NCBI RefSeq assembly: GCF_900100605.1
Contig: NZ_FNCN01000017.1
Coordinates: 61,465 to 125,464 of the forward strand
DNA from: Sinosporangium album
GTDB lineage: Bacteria; Actinomycetota; Actinomycetes; Streptosporangiales; Streptosporangiaceae
DNA length: 64,000 nt
Reading direction: 5' to 3'
Each line of letters starts with the position of its first letter. Within the stretch, counting starts at the first letter, position 1. Shown one piece after another: positions 1 to 10,634 of this stretch. The notes under the pieces were generated by a model. That model had not been told where the DNA came from, ran no database searches, and worked only from the letters and a program-made list of their open reading frames with translations. The position numbers and the translations under genes are program-made.

Positions 1-950
1 CCTTCCCCACCGGCGATCAGGAGCAGGCCGGGAAAGCCGTGGCCTTCCACACCGCCCACGGCACGACCACGCTCATCGCGAGCCTCGTGAGCGGCCCGAC
101 CGCCGCCCTGACCGAGGCCGCATCCTCCCTGGCCGAGCTCTGCGAGGAAGGGCTGCTGGCCGGCATCCACTACGAAGGGCCCTACATCTCGACCCGCCGC
201 TGCGGAGCCCACGACCTCGCCCAGCTCCGCAGCCCCGAACCCGCCGAGGTCGAGCAGCTCATCAAGGCCGGGCGGGGCCACATCCGCATGCTCACCATCG
301 CCCCTGAACTGCCCGGCGCGCTCGACGCCATCAGAACCCTCGCCTCCCACGGGATCATCGCCGCCCTCGGCCACACCGACGCCACCCTCGACCAGACCCT
401 CGCCGGGGTCGACGCCGGCGCCACCGTCGCCACGCACCTCTACAACGCGATGGCCCCCCTCCACCACCGCGACCCCGGCCCCATCGCCGCGCTCCTCCAG
501 GACGAACGGGTCACCGTCGAGCTCATCAACGACGGTGTCCACGTGCACCCCGCCATGATGAGGCTGGCGTTCGACGCCGCCGGCGCAAGCCGTACGGCCC
601 TCATCACCGACGCCATGACCGCCGCCGGCATGGGCGACGGCCGCTACGACCTGGGCGACATGGGCGTCACCGTCGAAGGCGGCGTGGCCCGCCTGATCGA
701 AGGCGGCGCCATCGCCGGCAGCACCCTCACCATGGACGTCGCCTTCCGGCGCAGCGTCCGAGAGGTCGGCCTCTCCCTCACCGAGGCCGCCGTCATCGCC
801 TCCCTCACCCCCGCCACCGTCCTCGGCCAGGCCGACCGCATCGGCTCCATCGCCGTCGGCAAACAGGCCGACCTCGTCATCCTCACCGACGACCTGCAGG
901 TCTCCGGCGTCATGAAACGCGGCTCCTGGGTCACCGAACCCACCGCCTGA
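1..950 (+). CDS. nagA: N-acetylglucosamine-6-phosphate deacetylase, 5' end missing
   Basis: Deacetylates GlcNAc-6-phosphate to glucosamine-6-phosphate in cytoplasmic amino-sugar recycling. The frame is open to the window edge, and codons before the GTG at 39 read as a typical NagA segment (FPTGDQEQAGKA), so the gene begins upstream and about 316 residues are visible. Amidohydrolase features are present: the metal-ligand Glu in HYEGPYIS, the His of GHTDATLD, the His of ATHLYNAM, and the catalytic Asp in LITDAMTAAGM. A C-terminal GKQADLVIL segment is typical of the family. No gene follows on the same strand for 622 bp. Product assignment is firm; the true start lies outside the window. Confidence 0.93.
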   Translation, partial: FPTGDQEQAGKAVAFHTAHGTTTLIASLVSGPTAALTEAASSLAELCEEGLLAGIHYEGPYISTRRCGAHDLAQLRSPEPAEVEQLIKAGRGHIRMLTIAPELPGALDAIRTLASHGIIAALGHTDATLDQTLAGVDAGATVATHLYNAMAPLHHRDPGPIAALLQDERVTVELINDGVHVHPAMMRLAFDAAGASRTALITDAMTAAGMGDGRYDLGDMGVTVEGGVARLIEGGAIAGSTLTMDVAFRRSVREVGLSLTEAAVIASLTPATVLGQADRIGSIAVGKQADLVILTDDLQVSGVMKRGSWVTEPTA

Positions 951-1572
951 GCCGCCGTACGGCCGGCCAACTCGCGCGAACGCCTCCCAGAGCGGCCCGC
1001 TCCGACCACGACCCCGACCGCCTCCGGATCAACCCGACAGCGCCGTCGGGTTGTGAGGCGCACATCCCCCACCGCGAACACGCCGGCCCGGCCCGGTCAG
1101 CGGAAGTCGCCCGCGTGCTCCCGAGCCCCCTGGCCGAAAATGCGGCCCGGCCGTCCTATAACCTCCTCGACCGCCGGGGACACCCGCGAAAGCACATGTG
1201 AACGTTAAACATTCACACTTTGGCGACCTGCGAAAACATGCTTCGATGTGGAGTCGCCTCGCGCCTTCCGAGCAGATAATCGGAAAACCCGCGGCCGATA
1301 CCCGACGGCTCGGATTCGCCATGGCGACCACCGCGTCACCATGCACACCAAGTGCGTCAAAATCATTTATGACCGGCCATGGAACGTTACAGACGCCCTG
1401 GTCACAGCCATAGGCATGGGCAAGTGGCCACAGCGCGGCAGGCGGGCAGGCCCGAGGGCCTGGCCTCAGCGAGGCGGAGCGCCCGCGAGGTAGCGTTAAA
1501 GAATGACGGATACCGCCTGTCACTCGCGAACCCGCGTGGCGGCACGAGGCACCTCGAAAGGCGAGAATTCCC
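951..1572. other. 622-bp intergenic region
   Basis: No convincing gene lies between nagA and the VOC gene. Short open frames here lack ribosome binding sites and family resemblance. The stretch around 1195-1400 is visibly richer in A and T than its surroundings and contains a 21-bp palindrome (listed separately), so it is probably a promoter/operator zone for the VOC gene. I see no clear terminator for nagA. Confidence 0.5.
1197..1217. promoter_or_regulatory. 21-bp near-perfect palindrome, operator-like
   Basis: The arms TGTGAACGTT and AACATTCACA pair around a central A with one mismatched pair. Dyads of this size are typical of dimeric repressor sites. It sits about 355 bp upstream of the VOC gene and 247 bp downstream of nagA. 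The binding protein is unknown. Confidence 0.4.
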
Positions 1573-1968
1573 ATGCCCATTCATTTCAACCACACCATCG
1601 TCGCCGCCCATAAGAAGGAGGAGTCCGCCCGTTTCCTCACCGACCTGTTCGGGCTTGAACCCCCCTTCGTCTTCGGCCCTTTCCTTTCCGTGGAGTTGGG
1701 GAACGGCGTCACCCTTGACTACGCCGACATTCCCGGCGAGTTCCCGGCCCAGCACTACGCGTTCCTCGTCGGAGACGCCGACTTCGACACCGTCTTCGGC
1801 CGGATCCGCGACAAGGGGCTCACCTACTGGGCCGACCCTTACGGGGAGAAGGAGATGGAGATCAACCACCTGGACGGGGGGCGCGGGGTCTACTTCCATG
1901 ATCCCTCAGGGCACAACCTGGAGATCCTCACCCGTCCGTACGGCGGAGGCTCCGGGCTGACAGATTAG
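1573..1968 (+). CDS. VOC family (glyoxalase/dioxygenase fold) protein
   Basis: A 131-residue cytoplasmic protein with one vicinal-oxygen-chelate unit, the usual size for a single-domain member. An N-terminal HTIVAAHKKEESARFL, a mid-protein QHYAFLV strand and a C-terminal DPSGHNLEIL supply the expected metal-ligand pattern of His, His and Glu. The start at 1573 follows an AAGGCGAG-like ribosome binding site. VOC proteins range from glyoxalases to antibiotic-binding proteins and nothing here fixes the substrate. The gene is monocistronic and ends at a hairpin terminator shared with the convergent guaB3. Confidence 0.8.
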   Translation: MPIHFNHTIVAAHKKEESARFLTDLFGLEPPFVFGPFLSVELGNGVTLDYADIPGEFPAQHYAFLVGDADFDTVFGRIRDKGLTYWADPYGEKEMEINHLDGGRGVYFHDPSGHNLEILTRPYGGGSGLTD

Positions 1969-1999
1969 GCAATCCACGACAAGGCCCCAGAAAACGGTA

Positions 2000-2021
2000 A
2001 AGGCCCCGCGAACGGGGCCTT
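2000..2021. terminator. bidirectional intrinsic terminator
   Basis: A perfect 9-bp stem (AAGGCCCCG with CGGGGCCTT) closed by a CGAA tetraloop lies between the convergent VOC gene and guaB3. There is no long T-tract, as is usual for actinomycete terminators. Confidence 0.7.
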
Positions 2022-2042
2022 CGCCGTACGAGATCTGGCCTT

Positions 2043-2094
2043 ACCGATGTAGAGCACCGATGTCGCGCACCGATGTCGCGCACCGATGTCGAGC
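2043..2094. repeat. four tandem 13-bp repeats
   Basis: The unit ACCGATGTCGCGC occurs four times head to tail; units 2 and 3 are identical, units 1 and 4 differ by a few bases, and a degenerate fifth copy runs into the guaB3 stop codon. The array lies entirely 3' of guaB3. Confidence 0.8.
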
Positions 2095-2105
2095 GCGGCC
2101 GATGT

Positions 2106-3224
2106 CTAGCGCGTGTGCGGGGCGACGACGACCTCGACGCGCTGGAACTCCTTGATGTCGGAGTAGCCGGCGGTGGCCATCGTGCGCTTGAGGGCTCCCA
2201 TGAGGTTCATGGAGCCGTCGGCGACGCTGGAGGGACCGTGGAGGATCTCGGCCATGGTGCCGATGGTGCCGACCTCGACGCGGGCGCCGCGGGGAAGCTC
2301 GCCGTGGTGCGCCTCGGAACCCCAGTGGTAGCCCTGGCCGGGGGCCTCGGAGGCGCGGGCGAGCGGCGAGCCGACCATGACGGCGTCGGCGCCGCAGGCG
2401 ATGGCCTTGGCGATGTCGCCGGAGTGGGTCATGCCGCCGTCGGCGACGACATGGACGTAGCGACCGCCCGACTCGTCGAGGTAGTCGCGGCGGGCCGCGG
2501 CGACGTCGGCGATCGCGGTGGCCATGGGGACGGCGACGCCGAGGACGGTGCGCGTGGTGTGGCCGGAGCCGCCGCCGAAGCCCACGAGCACGCCCGCGGC
2601 GCCGGTGCGCATGAGGTGGAGCGCCGCGGTGTAGGTGGCGCAGCCGCCGACGACCACGGGGACGTCGAGCTCGTAGATGAACTGCTTGAGGTTGAGCGGC
2701 TCGGCCCGGCCGGAGACGTGCTCGGCGGAGACGGTGGTGCCGCGGATGACGAAGATGTCGACGCCCGCCTCGATGACGGCCTTGTGGTGCTGCACGGTGC
2801 GCTGGGGCGACAGGCGCACGGCCGTCGTCACACCGGCGTCGCGGACCTCGGCGATGCGGCTGCCGATGAGGTCGTCCCTGATCGGAGCGGTGTAGATCTC
2901 CTGAAGCCGGCGCGTCGCGGCCTCACCCTGCAGCTCGGTCACCTCGGCGAGCAGCGAGGCGGGGTCCTCGTAGCGGGTCCACAGCCCTTCGAGGTCGAGG
3001 ACCGCCAGACCGCCGAGCCGCCCGATCTCGATGGCCGTCTTCGGCGAGACGACGCTGTCCATCGGGCTGACCACGACGGGCAGATCGAACCGGTAGGCGT
3101 CGATCTGCCAGGAGATCGATACCTCTTCGGGGTCGCGGGTGCGCCGGGAGGGAACGATGCCGATCTCGTCGAGCGCGTATGCCCGCCGACCGCTCTTGCC
3201 GCGCCCGATCTCCACCTGTGTCAT
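2106..3224 (-). CDS. guaB3: GuaB3-type IMP dehydrogenase-related protein
   Basis: A 372-residue TIM-barrel protein of the IMPDH/GMPR family with no CBS domains. The N-terminus MTQVEIGRGKSGRRAYALDE is typical of the actinobacterial family. I chose this ATG because a GGAGAG site lies 9 nt upstream; an earlier ATG at 3284 would add 20 residues that do not resemble the family. At the place of the GuaB catalytic loop it reads GGGSGHTTR, so the nucleophilic Cys is replaced by His222. It lies 66 bp downstream of guaB on the same strand, as in mycobacteria. The in vivo reaction of the actinobacterial form is unclear; IMPDH activity is unlikely without that Cys. Confidence 0.9.
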   Translation of the reverse strand: MTQVEIGRGKSGRRAYALDEIGIVPSRRTRDPEEVSISWQIDAYRFDLPVVVSPMDSVVSPKTAIEIGRLGGLAVLDLEGLWTRYEDPASLLAEVTELQGEAATRRLQEIYTAPIRDDLIGSRIAEVRDAGVTTAVRLSPQRTVQHHKAVIEAGVDIFVIRGTTVSAEHVSGRAEPLNLKQFIYELDVPVVVGGCATYTAALHLMRTGAAGVLVGFGGGSGHTTRTVLGVAVPMATAIADVAAARRDYLDESGGRYVHVVADGGMTHSGDIAKAIACGADAVMVGSPLARASEAPGQGYHWGSEAHHGELPRGARVEVGTIGTMAEILHGPSSVADGSMNLMGALKRTMATAGYSDIKEFQRVEVVVAPHTR

Positions 3225-3290
3225 TGTGCCCATCTCTCCAAGATCACACGAATCCGGCACGCGCCTGAAAGCGCACGCCGTCAACGAACA

Positions 3291-4796
<1,506 letters not shown>

Positions 4797-4958
4797 CTAA
4801 GGGAGTGGGGAACGGCGCCGACCTCCGGAACAGTCATTTTAGTGGGTCGCCCCAGGCAGCCCGCCGTATGACCGCAATGCCGGGATTCGCGATGCTCAGA
4901 AGGGTGACAAGAGGCACGCCCATGCGCTCGTGGCTCCCCCCGCGAGGCCAGGCACCCA

Positions 4959-4964
4959 TAAGGT
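4959..4964 (+). promoter_or_regulatory. possible -10 element, leaderless start of the DUF5319 gene
   Basis: TAAGGT lies 7 nt before the GTG at 4972, the spacing that would place the transcription start on the start codon. The overlapping AAGGTGG could instead act as a ribosome binding site, so the two readings are not separable here. Confidence 0.35.
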
Positions 4965-4971
4965 GGGATGC

Positions 4972-5349
4972 GTGCTGGAAGACGTCCCTCGCGACCCGTT
5001 CGCGGACGACCCCAATGACCCCGCGTCGGCGCTGGGCGAGTTCGACGGTCCCGAGCCGCTCACACCGGCCGAGCGCGACGAGGCCCTGACGGACCTCGCC
5101 GATGTCGAGGTGTTCAGATCTCTCCTGGAACCCCAGGGAGTGCTGGGTCTTGTCCTGGATTGCCCGGAGTGCGGAGAGCGGCATTACTTCGACTGGGAGC
5201 TGCTCCGCGGCAATCTGCGCCAGATGATCGACAACGGGTGGCCCCAGGTGCACGAACCCGCCTTCCAGCCCGACCCGACCGACTATGTGAGCTGGGAATA
5301 CGCCAGAGGCTACGTCGACGGTGTGATCGACACCGAGGAACGCCGCTGA
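4972..5349 (+). CDS. DUF5319 family protein
   Basis: A small acidic cytoplasmic protein of 125 residues whose function I do not know. Actinobacteria carry a homologue at this same place, between guaB and the sigD region (for example next to rsdA in mycobacteria). It begins with a Pro/Asp-rich segment (VPRDPFADDPNDPA), followed by a helical stretch, a single CPECG pair that could hold a metal only as a dimer or with other ligands, and an aromatic C-terminal part (DYVSWEYARGYVDGVI). I prefer the GTG at 4972 over the GTG at 4930 because family members start just before this segment. It converges on rsdA with 16 bp between stops. Confidence 0.75.
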   Translation: MLEDVPRDPFADDPNDPASALGEFDGPEPLTPAERDEALTDLADVEVFRSLLEPQGVLGLVLDCPECGERHYFDWELLRGNLRQMIDNGWPQVHEPAFQPDPTDYVSWEYARGYVDGVIDTEERR

Positions 5350-5365
5350 ATCGGCCGCTCGCGCG

Positions 5366-5587
5366 TCACCGACGACGCCGACCCGCCCCCGCGCGCCCCC
5401 CGCCCACCCTCGACACACCGGACACGTCTTCCACGAGCGCCGCGAGCAACCTGAGAGCGGGATCACCCCTGTCGGGCACCTTCTCCCGCCGGGAGATCGC
5501 ATCGAGGATCGCGTCGGTGGCGAGCTCGTCGGCCGTATCCTCAGAGCTCCGCCTGCGCCCCGAACGCCACGGGTGAACAGCCGTCAA
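5366..5587 (-). CDS. rsdA: short RsdA-like anti-sigma-D factor
   Basis: A 73-residue product that matches only the N-terminal sigma-binding segment of Rsd[20 protein letters not shown] followed by [14 protein letters not shown]. It ends in an Arg-rich tail. Mycobacterial RsdA continues into a membrane helix and an outer domain; both are absent here, and only 16 bp separate this stop from the convergent DUF5319 gene, so there is no room for a frameshifted remainder. Translation would start at a TTG overlapping the sigD stop (TTGA), implying coupling to sigD. Likely role (inference): bind SigD and hold it inactive in the cytoplasm. Confidence 0.7.
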   Translation of the reverse strand: MTAVHPWRSGRRRSSEDTADELATDAILDAISRREKVPDRGDPALRLLAALVEDVSGVSRVGGGRAGAGRRRR

Positions 5588-6252
5588 GCTATCGACTCCA
5601 GCTCGGCCATCTGCCGCAGCCGGGCCAGGGCCCGATGTTGGGCCACCCGAACCGCACCTGGTGACATGCCGAGTACATTACCTGTCTCCTCCGCCGACAA
5701 TCCCGAGACCACCCTCAGCATCAGCAGCTCCCGTTGATTGTCGGGAAGGCGGGACAGAAGCCGCCGGGCATGCTCCGCCTCGATGTAGCGGACCACCGTC
5801 TCCTCCGGCCCCGGCCCCTCGTCCGGCCCGTCGGGGAGGTCCTGGGTGGGCACCGCGGAGCGCACGGAGCTCCTGAGGGCATCGGCGACCTTGTGGGACG
5901 CGATGCCGAACACGAAAGAGGCGAAAGGGCGCCCCATATCCCGATAACGCGGTAGAGCGGACAGGACAGCGATGCACACTTCCTGCGCCACATCATCGGC
6001 AATGTGATATTGGCCGGAAACACGGCCCAGTCTGGCGCGGCAATAGCGCACAACCATCGGACGCAGTTCGGCCAACAGGGATTCGATCGCCCCGCGATCC
6101 CCCTGCACGGCCAGGTTAGTCAGCTCCCGCAGATCGTCCCTGGGAGCAACCCCGTCCGACCTCGTCGCAAGCCCTACCCCACTTTTGGCGTCGGCGACGC
6201 ATCCCTCGGTCACGTTAGGCATGATGCCCGTACTGATCCAGCCTGTCGTCAT
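5584..6252 (-). CDS. sigD: RNA polymerase sigma factor SigD
   Basis: A sigma-70 family factor lacking region 1, 222 residues from the first start. Region 2 includes [20 protein letters not shown] and [13 protein letters not shown], close to mycobacterial SigD. Region 4 has the helix-turn-helix [20 protein letters not shown] followed by [11 protein letters not shown]. The start is uncertain: an ATG at 6252 and another at 6222 are both in frame and neither has a good ribosome binding site; family similarity begins well after both. It lies directly upstream of, and overlaps, the rsdA-like gene, forming a sigma/anti-sigma pair. In mycobacteria SigD is linked to starvation and late growth; the regulon here cannot be read from the sequence. 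Confidence 0.9.
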   Translation of the reverse strand: MTTGWISTGIMPNVTEGCVADAKSGVGLATRSDGVAPRDDLRELTNLAVQGDRGAIESLLAELRPMVVRYCRARLGRVSGQYHIADDVAQEVCIAVLSALPRYRDMGRPFASFVFGIASHKVADALRSSVRSAVPTQDLPDGPDEGPGPEETVVRYIEAEHARRLLSRLPDNQRELLMLRVVSGLSAEETGNVLGMSPGAVRVAQHRALARLRQMAELESIA

Positions 6253-6430
6253 CGCGAACGGCTACGGATTGGTCACATTGAGGAGACGGCGACGGCCCGT
6301 GATCGACCAACGACGGTGGGGTTTTTCAGAGCGCCGAAATTTCCAAAGCATTACTGGCACATGCGGTAATTAGTCAAAACCGCGAGACATGTCTAGACGC
6401 TCCGCCAGGCCCGATGGTTTACCGGGAAAC

Positions 6431-6463
6431 GTGTACGGCTCGCGCAAAGCGCGAGCCGTACAC
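6431..6463 (-). terminator. intrinsic terminator of groES-groEL
   Basis: A perfect 15-bp stem (GTGTACGGCTCGCGC and its complement) with an AAA loop lies 30 bp past the groEL stop. It separates the chaperonin operon from sigD. Confidence 0.88.
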
Positions 6464-6492
6464 CATGATCTTGCCTTCGCGGAGAAACGCGC

Positions 6493-8184
<1,692 letters not shown>

Positions 8185-8220
8185 CTTGGCGCGTCGAACG
8201 GGTAAGGCCCCGCGGGCTGC

Positions 8221-8532
8221 TTACTTCTCGATGATGGCGAGCACGTCACGAGCGGAGAGCACGAGGTACTCCTCGCCGCTGTACTTCACCTCGGTGCCGC
8301 CGTACTTGCTGTAGAGGACGATGTCGCCCTCCTTGACGTCCAGCGGAATGCGCTTCTCGCCGTCCTCGTCCCAGTTACCCGGGCCCACCGCGAGGACCTT
8401 GCCCTCCTGGGGCTTCTCCTTCGCGGTGTCCGGGATGACCAGGCCGGACGCGGTCGTCTGCTCGGCCTCAAGCGGCTGGACCACAATGCGGTCACCAAGC
8501 GGCTTAACGGGAACCTTAGTGGCGGTCGTCAC
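8221..8532 (-). CDS. groES: 10-kDa co-chaperonin GroES
   Basis: Heptameric lid of the GroEL chamber. The 103 residues cover the whole family, including [12 protein letters not shown] at the N-terminus, the mobile-loop region [14 protein letters not shown], and the C-terminal [15 protein letters not shown]. The GTG start is set by a GGGGAGG ribosome binding site. It is the first gene of the chaperonin operon, 108 bp ahead of groEL1. Upstream lie a CIRCE operator and a good sigma-70-type promoter, so heat-shock control by HrcA is expected. Confidence 0.97.
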   Translation of the reverse strand: MTTATKVPVKPLGDRIVVQPLEAEQTTASGLVIPDTAKEKPQEGKVLAVGPGNWDEDGEKRIPLDVKEGDIVLYSKYGGTEVKYSGEEYLVLSARDVLAIIEK

Positions 8533-8622
8533 GATCGGACCTCCCCTTCAGATTTGAATGATCTAGAAGAGGCGACCAGCGGCCTGCCGTCGCGGGTGTC
8601 AGACCTGCCTCGTCGCTTTGAT

Positions 8623-8649
8623 TTGGCACTCTCACCAGGAGAGTGCCAA
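8623..8649 (-). promoter_or_regulatory. CIRCE operator (HrcA site)
   Basis: TTGGCACTC and GAGTGCCAA are perfect 9-bp arms separated by exactly 9 bp, differing from the CIRCE consensus arm by one base. The outer edge coincides with the predicted transcription start, so bound HrcA would block the first transcribed bases. Confidence 0.95.
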
Positions 8650-8655
8650 CACGAA

Positions 8656-8684
8656 ACAGTATGCAAGCACGCGTGGACAGTCAA
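8656..8684 (-). promoter_or_regulatory. groES promoter
   Basis: On the minus strand the -35 is TTGACT (8679-8684), the spacer is 17 bp and the -10 is TACTGT (8656-8661). The start is predicted near 8649, at the border of CIRCE. Confidence 0.85.
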
Positions 8685-8942
8685 CACGAACCGCCCCGCG
8701 AAGCCTTCCGCAGGTCAGGAAGGCCCCACAAGCGATACTTCCATCCCCTTCGCCCGACTGAACCACCCCCACCACACACCCCAACCCCGCACAGCCCAGC
8801 ACCGCCCACCCCAGAAGCGCGAGAAGTCAGCCGACTCGGCCCGTCCCCATTCCGGACCCGCCCACCCCGGGAGCGCGAGGGGGCGCCGGTGCTTGGACCG
8901 AGGAGCGCCGGGAGCGCAGCGACCAGAGCGACGAGGGAAAGC

Positions 8943-9029
8943 ACCGGACCAAGAGCCCCCTCGCCGCGACGCGAAGCGTCGCCATCAGAACCGGACCAAG
9001 AGCCCCCTCGCCGCGCGCCGCAGGCGCGC
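8943..9029. repeat. two copies of a 26-bp repeat, each followed by a hairpin
   Basis: ACCGGACCAAGAGCCCCCTC plus CGCCGCG-type flank occurs at 8943-8968 and 8990-9015. Each copy runs into a perfect 7-bp hairpin of different sequence: GCGACGC/GCGTCGC with a GAA loop at 8966-8982, and GCGCGCC/GGCGCGC with a GCA loop at 9013-9029. The sequence of the stem differs while the pairing is kept. Confidence 0.75.
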
Positions 9030-9069
9030 AATCAAATACAGCGAAGCGTCGTAATCGCACACGGGGCGC

Positions 9070-9075
9070 TAACGT
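9070..9075 (+). promoter_or_regulatory. possible -10 element, leaderless methyltransferase start
   Basis: TAACGT lies 8 nt before the GTG at 9084, and no Shine-Dalgarno sequence is present. No clear -35. Confidence 0.4.
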
Positions 9076-9083
9076 CGGACAGC

Positions 9084-10364
9084 GTGGATCTCGACACCTT
9101 CCTTGACCTGCTGACCGAACGGGGCCGGCGGGCCCTCGCCGAGGCCGTCGAGGCCACCTCCTCCGGCCTCGATCCTGTCGTGGCCGCCACAAGGCTGCGC
9201 AAGACCTACGACCCGGCCCTCTCGGCGGTCGCCTTGACGCAGGCCGCCCTGCGTGAACGCGCCAGGGACAAGTTCGGCCCCGACGCCGCCGCCATGTACT
9301 TCACGCGCGCCGGCCTTGAGCAGTCCACCCGCCGCGAGGTCGCCGACCACCGCGCCCGCCGCCTCGCCGCCCACTTCGGCATCGCACCCCTATCCGCGCA
9401 GGCCGCCCTGACCGCGCCACCACAAGCCGCCCCCTCTATGCCACCGGCCGCGTCCCCGAACGGGCCGAGTGTGGCCGACCTGTGCTGCGGAATCGGCGGC
9501 GACATGATCGCGCTCGCCCGGGCGGGCTTCGCCGTACACGCCGTGGACGCCGACCCGCTCACGGCGGCCGTCGCGCGGGCCAACGCCGAGGCGCTGGGCT
9601 TGGGCGACCGGGTGCGTGTGCACGCGGCGGAGGCCGCGTCGGTGGATCCCGCGGCCTTCGACGCGGTGTTCCTCGATCCGGCGCGCCGTACGTCCCGTGG
9701 CCGCACTTTCGACCCCATGGCGTACTCGCCCGCCTGGCCGGAGGTGCTGGGGATCGTCGCGCGGTCCCGGGCTGCCTGCTTGAAGGTGGCGCCGGGTATC
9801 CCCGACGAGATCCTGCCCGTGGGGGCGGAGGCGGAGTGGGTGTCTTACCGGGGCGAGGTGAAGGAGGCCGTCATCTGGTGCGGCCCGCTGGGGGCGGGGG
9901 CCGTACGGCGTGCGGGGGAGGCTGTGGCGCGCCGGGCGACCCTGCTTCCGGCCGGGCTGGTGCTCGCGCCTGACGCGCCGGAGGCGCCCGTAGGCGAGAT
10001 CGGTGCGTATCTCTACGAGCCGGACGGCGCCGCTATCCGGGCGCATCTGGTGGCCGAGGTGGCGGACATGGTCCGGGGCCGTCTGATTGACCCGCTGATC
10101 GCCTATCTGACCTCGGACGAGCGGGTCTCGACACCGTGGGCGTCCTGCTATGAGATCCACAAGGTGATGCCGTTCTCCTTGAAGCGGCTGCGGGCGGCGC
10201 TGCGCGCGGAAGGTGTGGGCAGCGTGACCATCAAGAAGCGGGGGTCGGCAGTGGATATCGAGCGCTTGCGGAAAGACCTCAAGCTTTCTGGGGACAAATC
10301 CGTAGTAGTCGTCCTCACCCGAATTGGCGACCGCCCCTTTGCCCTTATCTGCACTCCCTGCTAA
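9084..10364 (+). CDS. THUMP-like domain SAM-dependent methyltransferase
   Basis: A 426-residue class I methyltransferase. Residues 1-130 form a helical, Arg-rich N-terminal domain (TRLRKTYDPALSAVALTQAA). The SAM motif I is VADLCCGIGGDM at about 132, followed by the acidic VHAVDADPLTAA and the motif IV-like FDAVFLDPARR. The C-terminal 100 residues (WASCYEIHKVMPFSLKRLR, then VTIKKRGSAVD) match the THUMP-like tail found on these proteins, which suggests an RNA substrate, probably tRNA or rRNA; the actual target is unknown. The GTG at 9084 is preferred because upstream codons are low complexity. It stands alone between groES and the coiled-coil gene. Confidence 0.82.
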   Translation: MDLDTFLDLLTERGRRALAEAVEATSSGLDPVVAATRLRKTYDPALSAVALTQAALRERARDKFGPDAAAMYFTRAGLEQSTRREVADHRARRLAAHFGIAPLSAQAALTAPPQAAPSMPPAASPNGPSVADLCCGIGGDMIALARAGFAVHAVDADPLTAAVARANAEALGLGDRVRVHAAEAASVDPAAFDAVFLDPARRTSRGRTFDPMAYSPAWPEVLGIVARSRAACLKVAPGIPDEILPVGAEAEWVSYRGEVKEAVIWCGPLGAGAVRRAGEAVARRATLLPAGLVLAPDAPEAPVGEIGAYLYEPDGAAIRAHLVAEVADMVRGRLIDPLIAYLTSDERVSTPWASCYEIHKVMPFSLKRLRAALRAEGVGSVTIKKRGSAVDIERLRKDLKLSGDKSVVVVLTRIGDRPFALICTPC

Positions 10365-10634
10365 TCCTTTCTCCATCACACCCGCGACCGCCACACACCA
10401 GCGCAGACCCCGGTGAACGTCCGCACTCGCCGCCCTGACCTGCGGCTACGGCGAATTTAGGCGATACAGCAACAATCGCGATCTTTTCCCGTCACCCCCA
10501 AAACCTTTTGGCCGTGAGGCTAAAGTGTCCGCGCGGGTCTCTTCTCCGAGCACGGTCACACCGTGCCCCCTTTCTTTCTCTTTCCTCAACAAACCGGACG
10601 TTCGGCTGATCGCCGGCGCGTGAAGGAGCCTTTC

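Larger units (their letters stand above)
8685..9083. other. intergenic region between groES promoter and methyltransferase
   Basis: Frames here extend the methyltransferase frame upstream but encode low-complexity Pro/Arg-rich sequence with no family resemblance, so I treat about 400 bp as non-coding. It holds a duplicated repeat-plus-hairpin element (8943-9029) and, just before the gene, a TAACGT hexamer. Confidence 0.6.

Noticed and set aside
1198..1493. Short plus-strand frames between nagA and the VOC gene
   Set aside because: No ribosome binding site and no family resemblance; one starts inside the palindrome.
8643..9083. In-frame upstream extension of the methyltransferase
   Set aside because: Low-complexity Pro/Arg sequence running through direct repeats and the groES promoter; the domain begins at 9084.
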